The notes below the pieces were generated by a model. That model made no database searches, had not been told where the DNA came from, and worked only from the letters and a program-made list of their open reading frames with translations. DNA of 41,814 nucleotides from the NCBI GenBank assembly GCA_031275795.1, contig JAISOG010000036.1, positions 1 to 41,814 of the forward strand. Direction: 5' to 3'. Below, piece after piece: positions 8,328 through 14,774 of the stretch; positions within the stretch are counted from its first letter, which is position 1; the number at the start of each line of letters is the position of its first letter. Both the position numbers and the translations under genes were made by a program. The stretch comes from Candidatus Endomicrobiellum incisitermitis (lineage in GTDB: Bacteria; Elusimicrobiota; Endomicrobiia; Endomicrobiales; Endomicrobiaceae).

Positions 8328-9487
8328 CAATACTCTAACATTCCTGTAAGATACTTTTGATCTATAAGTCCAGCATCAATCCACGCTTTAATCATTTCAC
8401 CTGTAGGTTCTACATCGTCATCAATTTTTAAAGTTAATTCTCTTCTTTCATTTTTAAATATTGTAACCTCATTAGTTCTCTTATCCCATATGCCAACCAT
8501 TTGACCTTCATAGTACAAGTTTTTACTTATTATTGTATCATTAAATGCAACATACAAAGCTTTTCCATCAATATCATACCAAGTTGTCTCATTGTTTAAT
8601 TTATTAAAGGAGTACACTAGCTTTGACCCAACCCATCCATATTCACTAACAACAGTGCCGGATTGATTTCTTGTATATTGTTGTTTACCATCTTTGAAAT
8701 AAGTTGTCTCTCCTGTTTCTTTATCTTCAGTTTTATCTAAAGACAAATTGCCATCTTTATCTTCTATATATATATATTTAGTGATTTCCATGCCTTCTTT
8801 ATTTTTTACAACATCAGGATTTTGATTTTTGTCATAGTAAGTTGTATTTCCATACATATCTATTTTTTTAGCTAACATATTATTTTCGTCATATTCATAT
8901 TTTGCTGTACGATTCCCTTCATAATCTAAATCGTAAACAGCTCTACCTTTATCATCAAAAACTGTCTTTGCTTTAGTCAGTTCGTTAACACTAGCAACCA
9001 TCCTTTTTCCATAAGCATCATAAACATTTGTTTTAGTAAGGTTTTTATCTTTATCATACTCTTTTACAACTTGTCCACCAAGGCCTTTTTCTTTATATGA
9101 TACAAGCTCTCCAAACTCGTTTCTAACCTCAACAATATTTGTACCTACAACATTTTTTTCTACTTCTTTAAGATTGCCTTTAGAATCTATAGTTCTAGAC
9201 TGACCGGAGAGAGAAAAAGTAATACTTCCGTCTTTTGATATGCTTAAAGCAAGACTACCTGTAGTTGTGAAAAGTTGTCTATTTCCTGAAGAGTCAGTTG
9301 CTTGTATAGGCTTATTTGGAAGAATAGAGAACATATCTTTTGGCTTTGCAAAATTAGTTAAATCTTCAACTGTTCTGCCTTCAGGACCTATATTATACGG
9401 ATTTTGAGTAGCAGCAAGAGAGGCATAAATTTTAGCACTACTTAAAATTAAGAAAGTTAGCGATAATAAAGAAATTATTTTTTTCAT
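8327..9487 (-). CDS. Secreted YD/RHS-like repeat protein
   Basis: A 386-residue protein of unknown role. Residues 1-22 form a signal peptide (MKKIISLLSLTFLILSS, cleavage after a YAS-like site), so it is exported. The body from about residue 120 to 360 consists of degenerate ~20-residue units of the form 'T.YYD..G......' (for example KTVFDDKGRAVYDL, NTTYYDKNQNPDVV, ETTWYDIDGKALYV). These resemble YD/RHS or MORN-type beta-hairpin repeats. The C-terminal ~25 residues are a non-repeat acidic helix. No enzyme motif, transmembrane anchor or toxin domain is visible. It has its own promoter and an AGGGA ribosome site. A surface or periplasmic scaffold is a guess. Confidence 0.75.
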   Translation of the reverse strand: MKKIISLLSLTFLILSSAKIYASLAATQNPYNIGPEGRTVEDLTNFAKPKDMFSILPNKPIQATDSSGNRQLFTTTGSLALSISKDGSITFSLSGQSRTIDSKGNLKEVEKNVVGTNIVEVRNEFGELVSYKEKGLGGQVVKEYDKDKNLTKTNVYDAYGKRMVASVNELTKAKTVFDDKGRAVYDLDYEGNRTAKYEYDENNMLAKKIDMYGNTTYYDKNQNPDVVKNKEGMEITKYIYIEDKDGNLSLDKTEDKETGETTYFKDGKQQYTRNQSGTVVSEYGWVGSKLVYSFNKLNNETTWYDIDGKALYVAFNDTIISKNLYYEGQMVGIWDKRTNEVTIFKNERRELTLKIDDDVEPTGEMIKAWIDAGLIDQKYLTGMLEY

Positions 9488-9513
9488 AATTTTACATCCC
9501 TATTCCTACTCAT

Positions 9514-9543
9514 ATTATAACAAAACCCTTAATAACATGTATA
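9514..9543 (-). promoter_or_regulatory. Predicted promoter of the repeat-protein gene
   Basis: On the minus strand, TATACA (9543-9538) and a perfect TATAAT (9519-9514) are separated by 18 bases. The predicted start is about 20 bases ahead of the ATG at 9487. The -35 is weak, the -10 is consensus. Confidence 0.55.
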
Positions 9544-9601
9544 AAAGATGTGAAAAATATGGAAACATCAACAAACAGAATTGTATGATATGTACTCTAT
9601 C

Positions 9602-10033
9602 TTATTTTTGCAATTCAAAATTTACAACACTAATCCTCATTCTTACTGGATTGCCTTCTATGGTTGTCTTTTCTGCATCTTCTTCTAATAATTCTTCTGG
9701 AGCTAAAATATTTCCAAAAACAGTAGCTCTTTTGTTTAGACTTTTTTTGATTTGTTCAAGTTTATCACCAACCAAAACATAGTAAAGGCCATTATCGCCT
9801 TTTAGATACACTAATTTTTTTGCTCTATCTTCTTTAATTACACCTTTAACTTTAATCATAAATTCTGCTGTTGAGGAAGTTATAGAATTTTGCATTGGTT
9901 TGGAAGACCTCATATATTTAGCTATTATTACTGGACCCACTGCAACCAAAATGGCTACTATGGCAATTATTACTCCCAAAACAATCCATTTCTTTTTTGT
10001 ATTAGTTGACGGTGTTTTTGTTGATGGCTCCAT
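9602..10033 (-). CDS. Membrane-anchored hypothetical protein
   Basis: A 143-residue protein that I do not recognise. A short polar Thr/Ser/Lys-rich head (1-15) is followed by one strongly hydrophobic segment (about 16-38, IVLGVIIAIVAILVAVG), then a soluble domain with alternating beta strands: EFMIKVKGVIKED, KLVYLKGDNGLYYVLVGD, RATVFGNI, VRMRISVVNFEL. That strand pattern is reminiscent of a small OB-fold facing the periplasm. A G-rich ribosome site (GGGGGG, about 10043-10048) supports the start. It sits 66 bases after yqeY on the same strand and could be cotranscribed with it. Confidence 0.7.
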   Translation of the reverse strand: MEPSTKTPSTNTKKKWIVLGVIIAIVAILVAVGPVIIAKYMRSSKPMQNSITSSTAEFMIKVKGVIKEDRAKKLVYLKGDNGLYYVLVGDKLEQIKKSLNKRATVFGNILAPEELLEEDAEKTTIEGNPVRMRISVVNFELQK

Positions 10034-10099
10034 AATAAAATGCCCCCCTGGGTAATTAATATAGAACTTCTTTTTCGCGCTTTGTAATTATAACATTTT

Positions 10100-10546
10100 T
10101 TATTTATTTTCAATAATTTTTCTAACTATTTGAGAAATACGCTTACTGTCAGCTTGCCCATTTATAGCAACAATAGCTGCTTTCATAACTGCGCCAAAAC
10201 TTTTATCTTGAGACTTGCTATAGACTATTTTAATTTTATTGAACAACTCTTCATCAGAAATCTCTTTAGGGAGGTATTGTTCTATAAGCTGTATTTCGTT
10301 ACTTTCTTTCTCTACCAAATCATTACGACCAGCTTTTTGAAAACTTTCTATAGATTCTTTACGTTTTTTTAACTCGCTCCTTAAAACCTTTACAACTTCA
10401 TTGTCATCTATTTTTATATTTTTCATGTCACGAATATTTATTTCGTTTAAAATTCCTCTTATAACATTAAGTTTCTCTAATTCTTTAGACTTCATATACA
10501 TAATTAAATCTGATTTTAATCTTTTTATCATTTCAGTATCAAGCAT
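10100..10546 (-). CDS. yqeY: GatB/YqeY domain protein
   Basis: A 148-residue YqeY-family protein, related to the C-terminal tRNA-binding tail of GatB. It shows the family's helical N-terminus (LKSDLIMYMKSKELEKLNVIRGIL), the central basic block LRSELKKRKESIESFQKAGR, the EQYLPKEISDEEL segment and the C-terminal GAVMKAAI...GQADSKRISQIVRKII. A role in amidotransferase or tRNA metabolism is assumed from the domain; the exact function is not known. A GTGAGG ribosome site fits the ATG at 10546. It is transcribed away from tRNA-Gln through a divergent promoter pair. Confidence 0.92.
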   Translation of the reverse strand: MLDTEMIKRLKSDLIMYMKSKELEKLNVIRGILNEINIRDMKNIKIDDNEVVKVLRSELKKRKESIESFQKAGRNDLVEKESNEIQLIEQYLPKEISDEELFNKIKIVYSKSQDKSFGAVMKAAIVAINGQADSKRISQIVRKIIENK

Positions 10547-10587
10547 TTTGTTTGCCTCACAGTAGAATATACCTACACAGTTGTATC

Positions 10588-10616
10588 ATTATATAAAATG
10601 AAATCAAATTTGCCAA
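10588..10616 (-). promoter_or_regulatory. Predicted promoter of yqeY
   Basis: On the minus strand, TTGGCA (10616-10611) and TATAAT (10593-10588) are 17 bases apart. The -35 overlaps the -35 of the oppositely directed tRNA-Gln promoter by five bases. Confidence 0.65.
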
Positions 10617-10638
10617 CATAACGTTTTTTTGTTACAAT
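10610..10638 (+). promoter_or_regulatory. Predicted promoter of tRNA-Gln
   Basis: TTGCCA (10610-10615) and TACAAT (10633-10638) are 17 bases apart. The predicted start is about 14 bases before the mature tRNA. Confidence 0.65.
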
Positions 10639-10658
10639 TTTGCAAAATTTATATTATT

Positions 10659-10731
10659 TGCCCGATGGTGTAATTGGTAACACATCTGCCTCTGGAGCAG
10701 AAGTCTCCTGGTTCGAGTCCAGGTCGGGCAG
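10659..10731 (+). tRNA. tRNA-Gln (anticodon CTG)
   Basis: A 73-nt cloverleaf. The 7-bp acceptor stem TGCCCGA/TCGGGCA is perfect, the D stem is GTGT/ACAC, and the anticodon stem TCTGC/GCAGA has loop CTCTGGA with CTG at 10692-10694. The T arm contains GGTTCGAGTCC and the discriminator base is G. The 3' CCA is not encoded. This isoacceptor reads CAG; the codon CAA would need another tRNA elsewhere. Confidence 0.95.
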
Positions 10732-10744
10732 TTAAATATAAAAG

Positions 10745-10909
10745 ATGAAAAAACTTATATTGCCTGAATTAACTTCACTCGGAAATATCAATGACCATTA
10801 CCCAAGGTTTTTGTTAACTTTAGACGACGATCCTATGTATCATAATGGAATTAAGCAAATAAATGCCATAGACGGGTTATTAGAAAATTGTGATAATAAA
10901 CACGATTAA
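10745..10909 (+). pseudogene. C-terminal remnant of an AAA ATPase (DUF4143 type)
   Basis: A 54-codon open frame directly behind tRNA-Gln. Its middle, INDHYPRFLLTLDDDP then NGIKQINAIDGLL, matches the C-terminal signature of the ATPase family with DUF4143 (usual form 'IKDNYPKYVLTLD...GIkhinl.DfLL'). That places it at the last ~50 residues of a protein normally near 400 residues. The P-loop and all other parts are missing, and no ribosome site precedes the ATG, so it is most likely a decayed tail. The family assignment is from motif memory only. The rest of the gap to 11015 shows nothing recognisable. Confidence 0.5.
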
Positions 10910-11015
10910 ACAACTGGTTGTAAAAACTCAAGGCTATCTTTTTGTGATTGTAAAATGTCTTTATGAATTACAAACGCAAACTAAGTTGCAAACATAAAGA
11001 AAAATTTAAATAATT

Positions 11016-11477
11016 CTAAATTTGAGAATAGAGGTTTACCATTTCTATAGCATTCATTGCAGCTTCAGAACCCTTGTTTCCTGCTTTTGTTCCAGCGCGT
11101 TCTATAGCTTGTTCTATAGAATCTGTAGTTAAAATGCCAAAAATTACAGGTATTTTGCTATTAAACCCTACTAGAGCGACACCTTTTGAAACTTCTGCAC
11201 AAACATAATCAAAATGAGAAGTCTCTCCCTTTATAACACAACCTAAACAAACTACAGCATCAAAGTGTGCAGAATCTACAATTCTTTTTGCTACAGAAGG
11301 AATTTCAAAAGCTCCAGGAGTCCAATAAACAAAAATATCATCGTCAGATACAGAATGCCTTTTAAGAATATCTTCTGCTCCATTAACTAATTTAGTTGTT
11401 ATAAACTCATTAAATCTAGAAACAACTATTGCAAATTTTTTCCCTTCTGCTTTAAATTGACCACTAATAATTTTCAT
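11016..11477 (-). CDS. ribH: Lumazine synthase (RibH)
   Basis: It condenses the pyrimidinedione with dihydroxybutanone phosphate to 6,7-dimethyl-8-ribityllumazine. Family landmarks are VSRFNEFIT near the start, [15 protein letters not shown], the [17 protein letters not shown] segment with the catalytic His, VPVIFGILT-like text ([21 protein letters not shown]), and the terminal [11 protein letters not shown]. The length of 153 residues is normal. GGGAG lies 7 bases before the ATG. It is the last gene of the ribD-ribE-ribBA-ribH operon, 37 bases after ribBA. Confidence 0.96.
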   Translation of the reverse strand: MKIISGQFKAEGKKFAIVVSRFNEFITTKLVNGAEDILKRHSVSDDDIFVYWTPGAFEIPSVAKRIVDSAHFDAVVCLGCVIKGETSHFDYVCAEVSKGVALVGFNSKIPVIFGILTTDSIEQAIERAGTKAGNKGSEAAMNAIEMVNLYSQI

Positions 11478-11514
11478 AATGTTTCTCCCATTCTACAAAC
11501 TTACATATGTGAAG

Positions 11515-12744
11515 TTAATTAATATTCAACAAATGACCTAATTTTTCTTTTTTAGCGCTTAAATATTTTATGTTAGACTTATTCGATTTAATCTCAATAG
11601 CAACTCTCTTTGCAATTTTTAAACCATAGCCTTTAAGTCCATCTATTTTTTTAGGATTATTTGTCATAAGATGCATGCTTTTTATGCCAAGTCTTGTTAG
11701 TATTTGCGCTCCTATACCATAATCTCTTAAATCAGGAGCAAAACCTAAAGCTAAGTTTGCTTCAACAGTGTCCATACCTTGCTCTTGAAGAACATAAGCT
11801 TTCAATTTATTTACAAGTCCCATACCTCTTCCTTCTTGATGCATATACAAAACAACACCTTGTCCAGCTTGTTCTATAGCAGTTAAAGCTTTTTCTAACT
11901 GCTGACCGCAATCACATCTTAAAGAATGAAAAATATCTCCAGTTTCACATGAAGAATGCACTCTTACCAAAACGTTTTCTTTCCCTTTAACATCACCTTT
12001 TATTACAGCTAAATGAGAATTTCCTGTGATTAAATCCTCAAACAAAGTTAACTTAAATTCTCCAAATTTTGTTGGCAAATTAACACTAACAACCTCTTTT
12101 ACAACAATTTCTTTACTACGCCTATAACTAACAATTTCTTCTATTGTTACAATTTTAAGTTTATGTTTTTTAGCAAACTTCCCCAAATCTGGCATTCTTG
12201 CCATAGTTCCATCATCATTCATTATTTCGCATATTACACCAGCTGGATAAAAGCCTGCCATTTGCGCTAAATCTACAGCAGCTTCAGTGTGACCAGTACG
12301 CGCTAAAACGCCACCTTCTTTATACCTTACAGGGAAAATGTGACCTGGTTTAGCAAAATCATTTGAGGTAGCTGTTTCATCTATAAGTTTTTTTACAGTT
12401 AGAGCTCTATCATAGGCAGAAATGCCTGTGGTAGTACCAACTTTATAATCCACAGATACAGTAAACACACAACCTTTTTGTTCTCTAGAGGTATTGACCA
12501 TATCATTTATTTTAAGTTTTTCAAGTCTTTCCTGTTTCATAGGAACACAAATAAGACCTCTTGCAAATTTTGCCATAAAATTAATTTTTTCAGGGCTAAT
12601 TGTTTGCGCTGCACAAAGCAAATCACCTTCATTTTCTCTATTTGGGTCATCTACAACAATTACCATCTTACCAGCTTTAATTTCTTTTATTGCAGTCTCT
12701 ACAGACGTAAAAGTTTGTCTCTTTTTCATATTAAATAAATCCAT
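11515..12744 (-). CDS. ribBA: Bifunctional DHBP synthase / GTP cyclohydrolase II (RibBA)
   Basis: It catalyses the two entry steps of riboflavin synthesis. The N-terminal RibB domain (about 1-205) shows VVDDPNRENEGDL, the RTGHTEAAVDLA motif and EIMNDDGTMARMPDL. The C-terminal RibA domain (about 210-400) shows the zinc site CDCGQQLEKAL preceded by HSSCETGDIFHSLRC, the catalytic MHQEGRGMGLVNKLKAY region and RLGIKSMHLMTNNPKK. Full-length bifunctional form. The first ATG (12744) lies inside the end of ribE; a second ATG at 12729 is equally possible, since the only purine-rich sequence (AAAAGGGA) is too close to the first. Confidence 0.95.
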   Translation of the reverse strand: MDLFNMKKRQTFTSVETAIKEIKAGKMVIVVDDPNRENEGDLLCAAQTISPEKINFMAKFARGLICVPMKQERLEKLKINDMVNTSREQKGCVFTVSVDYKVGTTTGISAYDRALTVKKLIDETATSNDFAKPGHIFPVRYKEGGVLARTGHTEAAVDLAQMAGFYPAGVICEIMNDDGTMARMPDLGKFAKKHKLKIVTIEEIVSYRRSKEIVVKEVVSVNLPTKFGEFKLTLFEDLITGNSHLAVIKGDVKGKENVLVRVHSSCETGDIFHSLRCDCGQQLEKALTAIEQAGQGVVLYMHQEGRGMGLVNKLKAYVLQEQGMDTVEANLALGFAPDLRDYGIGAQILTRLGIKSMHLMTNNPKKIDGLKGYGLKIAKRVAIEIKSNKSNIKYLSAKKEKLGHLLNIN

Positions 12745-13348
12745 TCCCTTTTAATATTTCAATTGTAAGATTATTTGAATTTTTATTTGTAAATTTCTCT
12801 ACATATTTTGAAAGCATGTCCACTTCTATATTTGCTTTGTCATTAGCCTTTTTAAAATTAAAAATTGTGCTACTAAACGTTTCAGGTATAATAAAAACTC
12901 CAAAACCAAAATTATGCACACTTGATACTGTAAGACTAACACCATCTATTGCTACAGATCCTTTCTCTACAATATATTTAAGTAACTTTTCTTTACAATT
13001 AAAAAGTACTTGGTAAAAATTGTTAATTTTTTTTATATTCTTTATTCTTACTATACCATCAACATGGCCACTTACAATGTGACCTCCAAGTCTTGACGAA
13101 AATGTTAGAGCTCTTTCCAAATTTACTTTTGAACCGTTTTCTAATTTTGAAAGCGTAGTATTTTTGTCTGTATAAGGACTATAGTCAGCAACAAAACCAT
13201 CTACTTTTACCGCAACAGCAGTTAAACACACTCCATTAACAGCAACACTATCACCTTTTACTATATCTTTCAAAGGTGTCGTTATTTCTATCTGAGAACT
13301 AAAAATATTTTTTACTAAACCAACATCTTCAATCAACCCTGTAAACAT
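12731..13348 (-). CDS. ribE: Riboflavin synthase alpha chain (RibE)
   Basis: It dismutates two lumazines to riboflavin. It has the family start MFTGLIEDVG and the internal duplication of two barrels, each containing a 'G.sVavnGvCLT.' type motif: KGDSVAVNGVCLTAV in the first half and KGSVAIDGVSLTVSSV in the second. LGGHIVSGHVDGI and the C-terminal amphipathic helix for trimerisation (DMLSKYVEKF) are present. Length 205, normal. ribD ends two bases upstream, and ribBA begins within the last codons, so the genes are translationally coupled. Confidence 0.95.
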   Translation of the reverse strand: MFTGLIEDVGLVKNIFSSQIEITTPLKDIVKGDSVAVNGVCLTAVAVKVDGFVADYSPYTDKNTTLSKLENGSKVNLERALTFSSRLGGHIVSGHVDGIVRIKNIKKINNFYQVLFNCKEKLLKYIVEKGSVAIDGVSLTVSSVHNFGFGVFIIPETFSSTIFNFKKANDKANIEVDMLSKYVEKFTNKNSNNLTIEILKGNGFI

Positions 13349-13350
13349 TT

Positions 13351-14427
13351 TTAACCTTTAGACTTATTAATTTTGCCTGTTATAAGAAAATCAACACCTA
13401 TTTTTTTTACTTGTATTTTTTTTATATTTAGACTTTCAGATATACTTTTTACTCCTTGACCACCAACAACTGGTATTGATGATTTTCCACCTATTATTTT
13501 AGGAGCAACAAAAAAGTATATGTCATCTACAACATTTGAAAACAGCGCTGAAGCAATAATCTCACTGCCACCTTCTATTAAAATTCTTTTTATTGAAAAA
13601 GAATTTAATTTATCAATTATCAAATTAAAATTTCTTTTTGACGCTTCAATATTTATCGGAACAAGAACTGTTCCTTTCTTTTTAAAATGCTCTGGAATTT
13701 TTGAAACATTTTTATTATAAAAAATTATTGTACTTGCCTTATTATTAAACAACTTATAAAATTTTGGTAGTTCTAATTTAGGGTCTATAACAACTCTAAC
13801 TGGATTTCTTAAATTCTTATTGTGTGATGTAAGCAATGGATTATCTCTAAGTGCTGTGTTTTTGCCAACTAAAATAGCATCATATAAAGACCTCATTTTA
13901 TGTACTAAATTTCTTGACTCTTTAGAAGTTATCCATTTAGAATCATATTTTTCAGTAGCTATCTTACCATCTAAAGTCATAGCAGCTTTAACAGAAACCA
14001 AAGGACTTACTTTTAAATGTCTCAAATAATCTTTTATTAAAACTGACGCCTCTTTTTTTAAAAGCCCTTCGTACACTTCTATACCATTTTTCTCTAAAAA
14101 TTTTTTTGTATTAAAATTTTTTTTATCTTTAACAGCATAAAAAACTCTTTTTATTTTGGCATTTACAATTGCAAGCGAACAAGGCGGGCGCTTCCCGTAA
14201 CTATTGCAAGGCTCTAAAGTAACATACAAATCAGCACCTTGAGCGTTTTGATCTGCGCTTTTAACAGCGTTTATTTCAGCATGCTCTCCACCAAAATATT
14301 CATGCCAACCCCTACCAACAATTTTGTTGTTTTTGACTATCACACAGCCAACTTGTGGGTTAGGAAAAACTTTATGTTTACCCCTTTTTGCAAGATCTAT
14401 TGCTACCTGCATATATTTATTGTTCAT
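13351..14427 (-). CDS. ribD: Bifunctional deaminase/reductase RibD
   Basis: It deaminates and then reduces the riboflavin pyrimidine intermediate. The N-terminal deaminase (about 1-145) shows FPNPQVGCVIVKN, the zinc site HAEINAV and LEPCNSYGKRPPC. The C-terminal reductase (about 148-355) shows VSVKAAMTLDGKIAT, SKWITSKESRNLVHKMR, DAILVGKNTALRDNPLLT and ILIEGGSEI. The ATG at 14427 is used, although the frame is open to 14538, because the family starts with 'xxYMQxAIdLAkrG' and a TGAGG lies upstream. Oddity: the usual His in 'PC.H.G.TPPC' is Ser here and the Thr is Arg. Expression is governed by the FMN riboswitch and terminator just upstream. Confidence 0.93.
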   Translation of the reverse strand: MNNKYMQVAIDLAKRGKHKVFPNPQVGCVIVKNNKIVGRGWHEYFGGEHAEINAVKSADQNAQGADLYVTLEPCNSYGKRPPCSLAIVNAKIKRVFYAVKDKKNFNTKKFLEKNGIEVYEGLLKKEASVLIKDYLRHLKVSPLVSVKAAMTLDGKIATEKYDSKWITSKESRNLVHKMRSLYDAILVGKNTALRDNPLLTSHNKNLRNPVRVVIDPKLELPKFYKLFNNKASTIIFYNKNVSKIPEHFKKKGTVLVPINIEASKRNFNLIIDKLNSFSIKRILIEGGSEIIASALFSNVVDDIYFFVAPKIIGGKSSIPVVGGQGVKSISESLNIKKIQVKKIGVDFLITGKINKSKG

Positions 14428-14432
14428 AAAAC

Positions 14433-14463
14433 AAAAAAACCTCAAAATATTATTTTCGGGGTT
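14433..14463 (-). terminator. Attenuator hairpin of the rib operon
   Basis: On the minus strand, AACCCCGAAA (14463-14454) pairs with TTTGAGGTT (14447-14438) with one mismatch and one G-U, a 6-base loop, then seven T (14439-14433) just before the ribD ATG. The 3' arm contains the ribD ribosome site TGAGG (14444-14440), so the hairpin could both stop transcription and hide the start. It is the likely expression platform of the FMN riboswitch. Confidence 0.75.
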
Positions 14464-14478
14464 TACAAGTTTATTGTA

Positions 14479-14692
14479 TCTTCTTTTATCCGGACTAAAG
14501 CAATAATAGTTAATTAAAATCTGCACATTTAATAGCACAAGATCATTTTATGACACTATTATCACTATCACCATCGGCACTAGATTTACACTAGTTCAGT
14601 CCACACAAAAGTGCAGAGTGGCAGGCTTAAAAGAAAACTCTTTATCACTGCCGGTAAGGAATAAGGCAAATGCCTTTCACCTTCCCCGAAGA
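14479..14692 (-). promoter_or_regulatory. FMN riboswitch (RFN element)
   Basis: Read on the minus strand, all conserved RFN blocks appear in order: TCTTCGGGG (start, 14692), AGGTGAAA, CCTTACCGGCAGTGATA, AAGCCTGCCACTC, CTAGTG.AAATCTAGTGCCGA, and the closing AGTCCGGATAAAAGAAGA (ends 14479), whose GAAGA pairs with the opening TCTTC. The element senses FMN and in this family turns the operon off. It is about 214 nt, longer than the usual ~140: one extra hairpin (GGCATTTGCC) sits in the P2 loop, and about 80 bases lie in the P6 arm, closed by an extended ATAATAGT/ACTATTAT stem. Downstream lie a terminator and ribD. Confidence 0.93.
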
Positions 14693-14711
14693 CTAACGTT
14701 GATATTGAATA

Positions 14712-14740
14712 ATTTTATTTATTTTTTATATATCAGTCAA
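14712..14740 (-). promoter_or_regulatory. Predicted promoter of the riboflavin operon
   Basis: On the minus strand, TTGACT (14740-14735) and TAAAAT (14717-14712) are exactly 17 bases apart. The predicted start is about 12 bases before the riboswitch, so the whole aptamer is transcribed. Confidence 0.65.
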
Positions 14741-14774
14741 GTTTTGTTTATGATAGTTTTTTATTTGAGTTTAT

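Noticed and set aside
14428-14538. Extended N-terminus of RibD
   Set aside because: These 37 codons lie in the riboswitch and terminator region, so they are untranslated leader.
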